From: an uncultured Bacteroidales bacterium
Lineage (GTDB): Bacteria > Bacteroidota > Bacteroidia > Bacteroidales > Marinilabiliaceae
Reading direction: 5' to 3'
Length of the DNA stretch: 45,867 nucleotides
Assembly: GCA_937892255.1 (NCBI GenBank)
Contig: CALAUL010000001.1
Coordinates: 1 to 45,867 of the forward strand
The notes under the pieces: model-generated
Database searches by the model: none
Told to the model about the DNA's origin: nothing
Seen by the model: the letters and a program-made list of their open reading frames with translations, nothing else
Program-made: the position numbers and the translations under genes
Part shown: positions 8,195 to 18,200 of the stretch, piece after piece
Layout: each line of letters opens with the position of its first letter
Position numbering within the stretch: the first letter of the stretch is position 1

Positions 8195-8271
8195 CCATAG
8201 ACTCACCATAGCTTCACCATAGGCTCACCGTAGCTTCACCATAGGCTCACCGTAGGCTCACCATAACATCA
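8195..8271. repeat. Seven tandem 11-bp units CCATAGGCTCA
   Basis: Seven 11-base units fill 8195-8271 with no gaps. Variants alternate between CCATAGGCTCA, CCGTAGGCTCA, CCATAGCTTCA and CCGTAGCTTCA; the last unit is degenerate. A possible partial unit starts at 8180. The array ends 60 bases before the -7 box of the next gene. Confidence 0.93.
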
Positions 8272-8330
8272 TAAATAGTGACAATATCGTTTTTTTACAC
8301 CAAACCACCTCTTATACCCCCAAAAAATAC

Positions 8331-8338
8331 TATATTTG
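8331..8338 (+). promoter_or_regulatory. -7 box TATATTTG of the kinase/RapZ-C gene
   Basis: TATATTTG ends 24 bases before the ATG, the spacing seen for other genes here. No clear -33 element. Confidence 0.6.
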
Positions 8339-8362
8339 AATTTGCGATAATACAATACAAAT

Positions 8363-9805
8363 ATGACCGAACAAATAATTGACAAACTCAACACTCTATA
8401 CAACAAGTGGTGTGGTGCTGATATCGAAGAATACGAAGAACTGCCTAAGTCCGGTTCTGCACGTAGATATTTCCGTCTTAAAAGCTCAAAAGGCTCAGCC
8501 ATGGGCGTCTATAACACCGACAAAAAAGAAAATGAAGCATTCCTAAGCTTCTCTAAAAGCCTAAAAAAAGCCGGCGTCAACGTACCTCAAATATATGGCG
8601 AAGATCTTATATACAACGTATACCTGCAAGAAGACCTCGGAAACCAAACACTATACTCACTACTACAAGATATCAAAAAACAACATAACACATTCAACGA
8701 CGAACTAATCAACACCTATCGCAAAGTCCTCGATAGCCTCGCTACTTTGCAAATAGAAGGCTCAAAATATATCGACTTCAACAAATGCTACCCACGTGCT
8801 GCTTTCGATAGTCAAAGCATGACTTGGGACCTAAGCTACTTCAAATACTACTTTCTCAAACTTGCTCATATCGACTTCGACGAACAGCTTCTCGAAAACG
8901 ACTACAACAAACTCATATCTATACTCCTTGAAGCCCCATGCGACTTCTTCCTTTATCGTGACTTCCAAAGCCGAAACATCATGATAAAAGATGGCGAACC
9001 ATGGTTCATCGACTATCAAGGTGGACGAAAAGGAGCCCTACAATACGACGTCGCATCACTCCTCTACGACGCAAAAGCTGATATACCTCAAGATATACGC
9101 AACTCACTCCTCGAATACTACATCGAAACACTTCACAAACTTTGCCCTGACTCCAACATCTCAAACAACTTCAAACAATACTTCAACTCCTATGTCCTCA
9201 TTCGTATCATGCAAGCCATGGGAGCATACGGATACAGAGGATTCTTTGAACGCAAAAGCCACTTCCTCAAAAGCATACCTTTTGCCCTCAACAACCTTCA
9301 ATACCTACTCGGCATCTCTCCTCAACTAAACGAAATGCCCGAACTCAAACGCATACTAACATCCCTCTGTAACAACGACGAACTACGTAAAATAAACGAC
9401 ACCACCCGTCTCTCTATCACTGTCACTTCATTCTCTTACAAACACGCCATACCTACCGACAACAGCGGAAACGGCGGAGGTTTCGTATTTGACTGCAGAG
9501 CACTACCTAACCCGGGAAGATACACCCAATACAAAACATTGACAGGCAAAGACAATGAAGTAATAGAATTCTTCGCAAATGTAGCAGACAAAATGAACCC
9601 ATTCATCGACGCCTGCAAAACACTCATCGCAATAAGCGTCGAAAAATACTTAGAACGTGGTTTTACTAATCTCACTATCAACTTCGGTTGCACAGGCGGA
9701 CAACACCGCTCTGTCTTCTGTGCAGAAACTCTCGCAAAATGGCTAAACGAAAACTACGACGTCGACGTATTCATAAAACATTGGGAACAACCACAACTGA
9801 ACTAA
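8363..9805 (+). CDS. Aminoglycoside-phosphotransferase-like kinase fused to a RapZ C-terminal domain
   Basis: Residues 1 to about 330 form an APH/choline-kinase-like kinase of the type that includes AmgK, the anomeric kinase of MurNAc and GlcNAc in cell-wall recycling. The catalytic loop reads LYRDFQSRN (D200, N205), with Tyr where many relatives have His, and the metal motif is DYQG (D218). Residues about 348-478 match the C-terminal domain of RapZ, with GGGFVFDCRALPNPG (371-385) and FGCTGGQHRS (441-450). In E. coli that domain binds glucosamine-6-phosphate; the N-terminal P-loop domain of RapZ is absent here. A MurU-like nucleotidyltransferase follows after 42 bases, which supports an AmgK-MurU type pathway. 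A kinase that senses amino-sugar phosphate through its tail is my inference. Confidence 0.85.
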   Translation: MTEQIIDKLNTLYNKWCGADIEEYEELPKSGSARRYFRLKSSKGSAMGVYNTDKKENEAFLSFSKSLKKAGVNVPQIYGEDLIYNVYLQEDLGNQTLYSLLQDIKKQHNTFNDELINTYRKVLDSLATLQIEGSKYIDFNKCYPRAAFDSQSMTWDLSYFKYYFLKLAHIDFDEQLLENDYNKLISILLEAPCDFFLYRDFQSRNIMIKDGEPWFIDYQGGRKGALQYDVASLLYDAKADIPQDIRNSLLEYYIETLHKLCPDSNISNNFKQYFNSYVLIRIMQAMGAYGYRGFFERKSHFLKSIPFALNNLQYLLGISPQLNEMPELKRILTSLCNNDELRKINDTTRLSITVTSFSYKHAIPTDNSGNGGGFVFDCRALPNPGRYTQYKTLTGKDNEVIEFFANVADKMNPFIDACKTLIAISVEKYLERGFTNLTINFGCTGGQHRSVFCAETLAKWLNENYDVDVFIKHWEQPQLN

Positions 9806-9847
9806 CATCATCTTAACTCCTTTTACTAACCATCACAAAAGCATATT

Positions 9848-10576
9848 ATGAACGGAATGATATTCGCCGCAGGTTTAGGCACACGACTCGCCCCACTGAC
9901 CAATAGCAGACCCAAAGCTCTCGTTGAAGTCAACGGACAACCACTGCTTAAATACGCCATAGACAACATGTACTCTGCCGGCGTTAGACATCTTGTTGTC
10001 AACGTTCACCACTTCGCAGACATGATTATCAACTACCTCCAAAAAAACGCACACCATTGGAGCGAACTCGAACTACTCATATCCGACGAAACAGATATGC
10101 TTCTCGAAACAGGCGGTGGAATAGTCAAAGCATTACCTCTCTTTGACAACAACAAACCCATCATCGTCGCAAACGCTGACGTACTAAGCAACATCGACCT
10201 CAAAAGCATGTACTCTCACCACCTCGAACACAACAACGACACAACACTCCTCATGAGCTCTCGCGCATCAACAAGAGGACTACTATTCGATGCAGACAAC
10301 AGACTCATGGGCTGGATAAACAAAGCTAAAGGTGAAGAACGCATAACTCGCGACGTTACAATGTGCAACTCTTGGGCATTCAATGGATTTCATATCATAA
10401 ACCAATCCGTAATAAAAGCTATGACCAAAGAAGGCGCCTTCGGTATCATAGACGCATACCTCAATCTCGCTAAAGATTTCAACATAAAAGCCTACATACC
10501 TCAAGAAAGATACTATTGGTACGACATTGGTACCATCGACAAACTACACAGCGCTGAAATAGGACTGCAAAACTAA
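9848..10576 (+). CDS. Sugar-phosphate nucleotidyltransferase, MurU-like
   Basis: This is a cytoplasmic NTP-transferase that joins a sugar-1-phosphate to a nucleotide. The signature GLGTRLAPLTNSRPKAL (residues 9-25) binds the NTP phosphate and includes the catalytic Lys. VANADVL (about 110-116) supplies the metal-binding Asp, and YYWYDIGTIDKL near the C-terminus is typical. The length of 242 residues is close to MurU, which makes UDP-MurNAc from MurNAc-1-phosphate. Its position directly after an AmgK-like kinase is the main reason to prefer MurU over other short nucleotidyltransferases such as mannose-1-phosphate guanylyltransferase. Confidence 0.85.
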   Translation: MNGMIFAAGLGTRLAPLTNSRPKALVEVNGQPLLKYAIDNMYSAGVRHLVVNVHHFADMIINYLQKNAHHWSELELLISDETDMLLETGGGIVKALPLFDNNKPIIVANADVLSNIDLKSMYSHHLEHNNDTTLLMSSRASTRGLLFDADNRLMGWINKAKGEERITRDVTMCNSWAFNGFHIINQSVIKAMTKEGAFGIIDAYLNLAKDFNIKAYIPQERYYWYDIGTIDKLHSAEIGLQN

Positions 10577-10610
10577 ACACACCTTCACAACATAACACAA
10601 TAACATAAAC

Positions 10611-10642
10611 AAAAAAGAGGATACCCTAACGAGTACCCTCTT
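10611..10642 (-). terminator. Terminator of rpsO
   Basis: On the minus strand GAGGGTAC pairs with GTATCCTC (one G-T pair) around an 8-base loop and runs into TTTTTTG. It separates rpsO from the convergent MurU-like gene and may serve both. Confidence 0.8.
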
Positions 10643-10664
10643 GTCCTTTCGATAGTAAGACCGA

Positions 10665-10934
10665 TTACTTACGCAAGCCAAGCTTAGCGATAATTGCACG
10701 GTAACGCTCTATGTCACGTGACTTCAAATAGTCAAGCTGACGACGACGCTGACCTACTAACTTCTGAAGCGCATACTTTGTACCTGTATCCTTCTTGTTT
10801 GACTTCATGTGCTGAGTCAAGTGAGCAATACGGTATGAGAACAATGCTATCTGGCTTTCTGGAGAACCAGTGTCAGTGTTAGACTTTCCGTACTGTCCGA
10901 AGATCTCTTGCTTCTTTTCTTTGTCTAAGTACAT
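10665..10934 (-). CDS. rpsO: 30S ribosomal protein S15
   Basis: This is a primary-binding protein of the 16S rRNA central domain. It has the usual 89 residues, with the conserved NTDTGSPESQIALFSYRI segment (19-36), HLTQHMKSNKKD and the QRRRQLDYLKSRD rRNA-binding helix. A single-gene unit with its own promoter and terminator, divergent from the TPR gene. Confidence 0.98.
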   Translation of the reverse strand: MYLDKEKKQEIFGQYGKSNTDTGSPESQIALFSYRIAHLTQHMKSNKKDTGTKYALQKLVGQRRRQLDYLKSRDIERYRAIIAKLGLRK

Positions 10935-10970
10935 AACTGTATAATTACTTTATTATTATTAATTCGCCGA

Positions 10971-11002
10971 CAAAGGTACAGTATTATTTGTTATAAACCA
11001 AA
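10971..11002 (-). promoter_or_regulatory. Promoter of rpsO (-33 TTTG, -7 TACCTTTG)
   Basis: On the minus strand TTTG (11002-10999), 20 bases, then TACCTTTG (10978-10971), 36 bases before the ATG. Confidence 0.8.
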
Positions 11003-11020
11003 TATTCTCGACTATTTTAC

Positions 11021-11028
11021 TACATTTG
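11021..11028 (+). promoter_or_regulatory. -7 box TACATTTG almost touching the TPR gene
   Basis: TACATTTG ends only four bases before the ATG at 11033. If used, the transcript would start at or next to the start codon, so the mRNA would be leaderless or nearly so. No clear -33 element. Confidence 0.5.
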
Positions 11029-11032
11029 CGAT

Positions 11033-13144
11033 ATGAAAAAGTTACTCGTTTGCTTCACGCTCCTTATGCTGACATCTGCAACATGCTTCGCTCAGCTCAA
11101 CACCAACCGCATTATGCAGATTGGTCGAAACGCTCTGTATTATGAAGATTATGTACTTTCGATACAGTACTTCAATCGCGTCATAAATGTAAAACCATAT
11201 TTGGCAGAACCTTACTATTATAGAGCCATCGCCAAATATTACCTCGACGACATATCAGGAGCCTGCAACGACTGCGACATTGCTCTCGGTATCAACCCTT
11301 TTATGCTCGGAGCTTACAACCTGCGTGGTATCATACGTCTGAGACAAAACAAGTCTGCCGACGCTCTCGACGACTTCACTAAAGGGCTCGATATAGAGCC
11401 CGACAACTTCAACCTGCTCATGAATAGCGGTATAGCAAACATCAACCTCAAAGAGTACGACAAAGCCATAGAAAATTACGACAAACTACTGCGCTACGAC
11501 AAACGCAACATCAGTGCAATACTCTACAGAGGCATTGCTCTCGTCAACAAAGGCGACTCAATAAAGGGACTCGAGGAATTCTCTCGTGCAGCAGACATGA
11601 ACAACTATTCTGCCGATGCCTTTACTTATAAGGGCATGCTCCTCTATCAATTGAAACGATACGACGAAGCTCTATCCGCATACAACCACTTGCAAGAGCT
11701 ACGGCCACAAGATGCCAACGTGTATATCAACCGTGCCATAACTCGTTACAACCTCGACGACCTGAAAGGGTGTTTCGCAGACCTTGACGAAGCTATCAAA
11801 CTCGATCCCAAAAACATGCCCGCTTATGCCAATCGCGGCATGCTTCGTGCCGAAGTGGGAGATCTCAACAACGCCATAGAGGACTTCTCTAAAGTCCTGG
11901 CTCTCAACCCTGCCGACGACATTGCTCTCTTCAACCGTGCCAACCTCTACATTCAGACCGGAGACATGCGCAGTGCTCTCAACGACCTTAACATCATAAT
12001 CACCAAACACCCCGAATTTGGACAAGCTTATTACCAACGTGCCATCGTCAAACGTCAACAAGGAGACATAAAAGGCTCGGAACTCGACTTCACCACAGCC
12101 TACACTTTCGAACAGGAACGTATCAAAAGAGGTCTCGAAGCCGGTAAAAATACCGACTCTCAGGAGGAGCCTGCAACAGACGACATCAAACAACAACAAC
12201 CGAAAAAAACAAGTCGTAGCAAAAACGACAACGACATAAAGAAATACAACCAGATGGTTGTAGTGGCAGACTTTGGCGACAACGACGACAAGTTGCAACA
12301 AGAGAGCGAGAAAGAGATAATACGAGGACGTGTGCAGGACCGTGACATCGTCATAGACCTCGAACCGGTCTTCGAACTTAGTTTCTTCTCGTCCGACACC
12401 GTACTGCCAAAAGCTCGCTACTACGAACCCGCAGTGGAGATGTTCAACAGTATCAACGCCTACCAACGCCCTCTCTCTATCACCAACAGAGAACTCGTGA
12501 CAGACAAGAGCAACACCTTGACATTCTTCAACGACATCTCTGCTCTGTCTGACAGCATCGACCGCTCGCCTAACAATTATTCACTCTTCATGGTTCGAGG
12601 TTCGCTCTACAACCTTGTCATGAACTACAACAATGCCATTTCGGACTTCAACGTCTGCATTCTCAAAGACGCCAACAACGTCATTGCGCTCTTTAACCGC
12701 GCCGCTACTCGCTACAAAATGGTAGAAGTGATACGCTCACTCGAAAATGACAACGCTCTCGCCGATGCTCAAATATCTGGCAATAAGGCCAACAATGTGC
12801 GCAACGAAATAATGGTACTTGACTACGACCTTATCCTCGCCGACCTCAATAACGTCATAAATATTGCACCGGATTTCGAATTCGCTTATTACAACAAAGC
12901 TCTCGTACAATGTTCGCGCAAACTATATAACGAGGCTCTATCTTCGCTCGACAAAGCAATAGAGATAAATGCCGACTTTGCTGAGGCTTACTTCAACAGA
13001 GGTATAATAAGACTATACTTGGGCAACGAGGCAGAAGGCGAAGCAGACCTTAGCAAAGCCGGAGAACTTGGCATTTTCAAAGCCTACAACGTCATTAAAC
13101 GTTACACCGGCAAAACCACAAGCGACAACGACAATGACCAATAA
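11033..13144 (+). CDS. Exported tetratricopeptide-repeat protein
   Basis: The protein begins with a signal peptide (1-20, ending TCFA) and is therefore periplasmic or envelope-located. Residues about 35-375 contain roughly ten TPR units. Typical pieces are YYYRAIAKYYLDD, AYNLRGIIRLRQNK, YINRAITRYNLDD and AYANRGMLRAEVGD. A polar, Q/K/D-rich linker (about 375-440) follows, then a second TPR block (about 500-690) ending in EAYFNRGIIRLYLGNE. TPR arrays are protein-binding scaffolds; the partner is unknown. The gene overlaps the helicase gene by 11 bases, so the two are probably co-translated. The pairing is odd because one product is exported and the other should be cytoplasmic. Confidence 0.88.
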   Translation: MKKLLVCFTLLMLTSATCFAQLNTNRIMQIGRNALYYEDYVLSIQYFNRVINVKPYLAEPYYYRAIAKYYLDDISGACNDCDIALGINPFMLGAYNLRGIIRLRQNKSADALDDFTKGLDIEPDNFNLLMNSGIANINLKEYDKAIENYDKLLRYDKRNISAILYRGIALVNKGDSIKGLEEFSRAADMNNYSADAFTYKGMLLYQLKRYDEALSAYNHLQELRPQDANVYINRAITRYNLDDLKGCFADLDEAIKLDPKNMPAYANRGMLRAEVGDLNNAIEDFSKVLALNPADDIALFNRANLYIQTGDMRSALNDLNIIITKHPEFGQAYYQRAIVKRQQGDIKGSELDFTTAYTFEQERIKRGLEAGKNTDSQEEPATDDIKQQQPKKTSRSKNDNDIKKYNQMVVVADFGDNDDKLQQESEKEIIRGRVQDRDIVIDLEPVFELSFFSSDTVLPKARYYEPAVEMFNSINAYQRPLSITNRELVTDKSNTLTFFNDISALSDSIDRSPNNYSLFMVRGSLYNLVMNYNNAISDFNVCILKDANNVIALFNRAATRYKMVEVIRSLENDNALADAQISGNKANNVRNEIMVLDYDLILADLNNVINIAPDFEFAYYNKALVQCSRKLYNEALSSLDKAIEINADFAEAYFNRGIIRLYLGNEAEGEADLSKAGELGIFKAYNVIKRYTGKTTSDNDNDQ

Positions 13145-15161
13145 ACCAAAACAAGACGAGACTCTGTCCTTGGACCTCAACAACGCCGAGTTCCAAGACG
13201 TCAAAAACCTTATCGACAACACTGGTTCTTCGGTCTTCATGACAGGACGTGCCGGCACGGGCAAGTCTACCTTTCTGCGTCATATCGTCCGCAACTCACA
13301 TAAGAAATGCGTAGTCCTCGCCCCTACCGGCATAGCCGCTGTAAATGCAGGTGGCGTGACACTGCACTCTTTCTTTAGAATACCGCTTCACCCAATAGCT
13401 CCCGATGATGTCAACTTCTCCTCGCCTACTCGCATCAAAGAACGACAGAAGTACACAAAAGAACATATCAAACTGCTCAAAAACATCGAACTTATCATCA
13501 TCGACGAGATATCTATGGTGAGAGCCGATATCCTCGACTTCATAGACAAGATATTGCGCACCTACACCAACCCTCGTCTGCCCTTCGGTGGCAAACAGCT
13601 TTTCCTCGTGGGCGACGCCTTCCAGCTCGAACCCGTTGTAAAAGCCGACGAATGGGACATTCTGCGACACTTCTACTCCTCGCCATACTTCTTCGGCGCA
13701 AACGTCTTTAAAGAGATTACATTAGTGCAGATAGAACTTAAAAAGGTCTACCGCCAACACGAGGTCGAATTTCTGTCTCTCCTCGATAGGATAAGAGTGT
13801 GTCAGACCAACCAAACAGACCTCAACACTATAAACTCTCGTTATGTCCCAAATATGCAGTTCAACGACAACGACATGGCCATAACCCTGTGCACTCTGCG
13901 CGCCAAAGCCGACAACATAAACGAAGACCGCCTTGAACGCATTCCCTGCGAACCTACAACATTCTACGGAACTATCAACGGCGACTTTCCCGATTCGTCG
14001 CTACCAACGAATCTCGAACTGCAACTCAAACCCGGAGCACAAGTAGTTTTCATAAAGAACGACAGAGAAAAACGGTGGTTCAACGGAACCATAGCTCGTG
14101 TGACCTCTATAGAAGATGACGGCGTTTGGGTTGAGACGGAAGACCTTAACGAATACTTCGTCGAAACAGAGGAGTGGAACAATGTCCGTTACAAGTGGGA
14201 CGACAAAGAGAAGAAAGTAAAAGAAGAGGTTCTCGGCTCTTTCGTCCAACTACCAATAAAACTCGCTTGGGCTATCACCATACACAAGAGTCAAGGTTTG
14301 ACATTTGACAACGTAATTATCGACATAGGCAATGGGGCTTTTGCCTGCGGTCAGGTCTATGTAGCACTGAGTCGTTCACGTACCCTTAATGGCATAAGAC
14401 TCCTTTCACCTATAACGTTCAACGATATACGCACAAGCCGAGAAGTACTCAACTACTCCGCCACAGCCAACAACCGACAAATTATTGACCGACAGTTTGC
14501 CGATGCCGAAGCACAACAGCTATACAGAGCCGCAAAGATTGCATTCCAACAACGCGACATAACTCGTGCCGTAGAGTATACTTTGCAAGCTTTTGCTCTA
14601 CGTCCCGATGACACAAAAAGCCCATCCGTCTCGCGACTTCTTTCGCGCAAACTCTCTGTCATAAATCGCCTCGAAAGCGAGATAGACACGCTCGTAAAAC
14701 AGAAAAAAGAATCTTCTGACAATCTATTTTCCTTTGCCAATGAGTATTACATCATGGCCATGGAGTGCATACACAAATACCAAGAGACAGGCGCCGCCAT
14801 CGCCAACCTCAACAAAGCTCTTAAGCTAACTCCCGACTATATAGAAGCTCTCACGCTACGGGCTTCCATCAACACCGACACCGGCGACTACGACACGGCT
14901 CTCACTGATATCAACACCGCCCTTACTCACAAGAGCAAATGCGCCAAGACTCAAACAACGGAACTTCTCCGCATGCGTGCTACTCTGCATATCCGACAAC
15001 GCAACTACGGCAATGCTTACGACGACCTACGTAAAGCACTACATATATTAGACGACGAACCCACAACATACCACATGCTCGCCGACATATGCAAGCGTTT
15101 AGGCGAAGACGATGAAGCTCAAGCATTCAGAAACATAGCTGAAGACTTAGAAGATATCTAA
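13134..15161 (+). CDS. Pif1/RecD2-like SF1 helicase with C-terminal TPR region
   Basis: This is an ATP-dependent DNA helicase by motif content. Walker A is GRAGTGKST (38-46), motif Ia APTGIAAV, Walker B IIDEISMV (about 121-128), motif III GDAFQLEP, then HKSQGLTFDNV and YVALSRSR (about 410) for motifs V/VI. Residues about 455-675 form TPR-like helices (YTLQAFALRPDD, AIANLNKALKLTPDYIEALTLRASI), a fusion uncommon outside this phylum. A longer frame opens at 13068, but that start lies deep inside the upstream gene. I chose the ATG at 13134, which overlaps the TPR stop by 11 bases in the arrangement ATGACCAATAA. Family members act in genome maintenance; the specific task is unknown. Confidence 0.88.
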   Translation: MTNKPKQDETLSLDLNNAEFQDVKNLIDNTGSSVFMTGRAGTGKSTFLRHIVRNSHKKCVVLAPTGIAAVNAGGVTLHSFFRIPLHPIAPDDVNFSSPTRIKERQKYTKEHIKLLKNIELIIIDEISMVRADILDFIDKILRTYTNPRLPFGGKQLFLVGDAFQLEPVVKADEWDILRHFYSSPYFFGANVFKEITLVQIELKKVYRQHEVEFLSLLDRIRVCQTNQTDLNTINSRYVPNMQFNDNDMAITLCTLRAKADNINEDRLERIPCEPTTFYGTINGDFPDSSLPTNLELQLKPGAQVVFIKNDREKRWFNGTIARVTSIEDDGVWVETEDLNEYFVETEEWNNVRYKWDDKEKKVKEEVLGSFVQLPIKLAWAITIHKSQGLTFDNVIIDIGNGAFACGQVYVALSRSRTLNGIRLLSPITFNDIRTSREVLNYSATANNRQIIDRQFADAEAQQLYRAAKIAFQQRDITRAVEYTLQAFALRPDDTKSPSVSRLLSRKLSVINRLESEIDTLVKQKKESSDNLFSFANEYYIMAMECIHKYQETGAAIANLNKALKLTPDYIEALTLRASINTDTGDYDTALTDINTALTHKSKCAKTQTTELLRMRATLHIRQRNYGNAYDDLRKALHILDDEPTTYHMLADICKRLGEDDEAQAFRNIAEDLEDI

Positions 15162-15228
15162 CCCTATTCCCTCATATATTACAATCCGTACAATACTCCC
15201 ATTACATCACTCTTACTCTCAAACATAT

Positions 15229-15263
15229 AAAAATCCCTCGCCGATATCAAAACCAGCGAGGGA
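15229..15263 (-). terminator. Terminator of the pyruvate oxidoreductase gene
   Basis: On the minus strand TCCCTCGC (15263-15256) pairs with GCGAGGGA (15241-15234) around a 14-base loop and runs into ATTTTTA. Confidence 0.85.
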
Positions 15264-15286
15264 CAACTATATTATATCAAACTAAA

Positions 15287-18200
15287 TTACTCTGCTGAAT
15301 AATCCATCTTTGACATACGTACATAGCTTTGGTAACGCTTCTTAGCCATCTCTTGACATGATGCGAAGAGCTCATCTGCCTCAGCTGGATACATCTTCTT
15401 CACTGAGTTGAAACGTACCTCACCCATGAGGAAGTCTTGGAACTTATCCCACTGTGGCTCCTTAGAGTCAAGTGTGAATGGATTCTTACCCTCTGCCTCA
15501 AGTGCTGGGTTGAAACGCCACAAGTGCCAGTAACCACACTCAACAGCTGCTGCCTGCTCTGCCTGTGCCTTACCCATACCCTTCTTAAGACCATGGTTGA
15601 TACATGGTGCGTATGCTATAACAAGTGATGGTCCAGGATAAGCCTCAGCCTCCTTAAGTGCCTTGAGTGTCTGTGCCTGATCTGCACCCATAGCTATCTG
15701 TGCTACGTAAACATAACCGTATGTCGTTGCAATCATACCAAGGTCCTTCTTACGTACACGCTTACCTGCTGCAGCAAACTTAGCTATCGCACCAAGTGGT
15801 GTTGACTTAGATGACTGACCACCTGTATTAGAGTAAACCTCTGTGTCAAGAACAAGGATATTTACATCCTTACCTGACGCTATCACATGGTCAAGACCAC
15901 CATAACCAATATCATATGAAGCACCATCACCACCGATAATCCACTGGCTACGCTTAACAAGATAATGATCAAGTGATGCTATCTCCTTGCAAAGATCACA
16001 AGAACATGCCTTAACCATAGGACGAATCTTCTCTGCTAATACCTTAGTAGCAGCAGCATCATTCATCTTCTCTATCCATTCCTTGAAGAGACCCTTCAAC
16101 TCATCTGAACAACATGTGCAATCCTGTGCCTCTGTCATAAGACGTACAAGACGTGCACGCATCTTCTGATTAGCAAGATCCATACCTAAACCAAACTCAC
16201 AGAAATCCTCGAAAAGTGAATTAGCCCATGCTGGACCCTGACCCTTCTCGTTTGTTGTATATGGAGTTGATGGTATCGAACCAGAATAGATTGACGAACA
16301 ACCTGTAGCATTTGCTACAATCTGACGATCACCGAAGAGCTGCGAAACAAGTTTCACATATGGTGTCTCACCACAACCAGAACATGCACCAGAGAACTCA
16401 AAGAGAGGTGTTGCAAACTGTGAGTTCTTTACATTTGCTGTGATGTCAACAAGATCCTGCTTGCTCTTAACATTCTTAACTGAATATTCCCAGTTAGCAG
16501 CCTCAATCTTAGACTCTTCTGCTGCAGGGTCAAATGCAACCATCTTAAGTGCTGGACCACCTGCCTTAGGATTACCTGGACATACGTCAACACAGTTGCC
16601 ACAACCCAAACAGTCCATAACACCTACCTGCATACGGAAGAACATACCCTTCATTGCAGCTGGTGCCTTCATCTCTATTGTCTCACCCTTGATGCCCTTA
16701 ACCTCTTCAGCATCCATTACTACAGGACGAATACATGAGTGAGGACATACATAAGCACACTTGTTACACTGGATACACTTATCTGCCTCCCATACTGGAA
16801 CAAGAGCCGCAACACCACGCTTCTCATATGCTGCTGTTCCCTGTGGCCATGTACCATCTTCAATACCCTTGAAAGCTGAAACCTTAAGATTATCACCATC
16901 TTGTGCATTGATTACACGTACCACATTGTTGATAAACTCAGGATCGTTGTTTGCTGGCTTAACATCCTCTGCAAGGTTAGCCCATGCTGGGTCAATAGCA
17001 AGTTGCTTGTACTCACCACCACGATCTACTGCAGCATTGTTCTTATCAACAATATCCTGACCCTTCTTACCGTATGACTTAACGATGAACTTCTTCATCT
17101 GCTCTACTGCCATATCTACAGGAATAACACCTGTAATACGGAAGAATGCTGACTGAAGGATAGTGTTAGTACGATTACCAAGACCTATCTCCTGTGCAAT
17201 CTTTGTTGCATTGATATAGTAAACAGTGATATTGTTCTTAGCGAAATATGCCTTTACCTTATTTGGAAGATTAGCAGCAAGCTCTTCACCCTCCCAAATA
17301 GTATTCAAAAGGAATGTACCATTCTTCTGAAGACCACGTGTCACATCATACATATTGAGATATGCCTGAACGTGACAAGCTACGAAGTTAGGTGTGTTCA
17401 CCAAGTATGTAGAACGGATAGGCTCATCACCAAAACGAAGGTGTGAACATGTGAAACCGCCTGACTTCTTAGAGTCGTATGAGAAATAAGCCTGACAACG
17501 CTTGTCTGTTGTCTCACCGATAATCTTGATTGAGTTCTTGTTAGCACCTACAGTACCATCTGCACCAAGTCCGAAGAACTTAGCCTCAAACATACCTGCG
17601 CCACCTACTGCTACTTCCTCTTTTGGAGGGAGTGATGTAAATGTAACGTCATCTACTATGCCGAGAGTGAAATGATCCTTTGGCTGTGGAAGTGCCATAT
17701 TCTCATATACTGCGAGAATCTGTGCAGGTGTAGTATCCTTTGAACCAAGACCATAACGTCCACCGATAATCTTAGGTGCGTTAGCCTCAGCATAGAAACA
17801 CTCCTTAACATCGAGGAACAATGGCTCACCATTTGCTCCTGGCTCCTTAGTTCTGTCAAGTACAGTCACAATCTTAGCTGACTTAGGTACTGCAGCAAGG
17901 AAATGCTTAGCTGAGAATGGACGATAGAGGTGTACTGCTACAAGACCTACCTTCTCACCCTTTGCAGCAAGATAGTCGATAGTCTCACGTATACACTCTG
18001 TAACAGAACCCATAGCGATGATTACACGCTCTGCATCAGCAGCACCATAGTAATCAAACAAACCATACTTACGACCTGTAATCTCTGATATCTTATTCAT
18101 ATACTCCTCTACAACAGCTGGAACATTGTCGTAATAAGGATTACATGACTCACGATGTGTAAAGAACGTATCTGGGTTCTCTGCCATACCACGTGCCTCA

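Noticed and set aside
8195..8271. Possible CRISPR array
   Set aside because: Units are 11 bp with no spacers, so it is a simple tandem array.
11699..12466. 255-codon antisense frame inside the TPR gene
   Set aside because: A shadow of the repetitive TPR codons; no protein family features.
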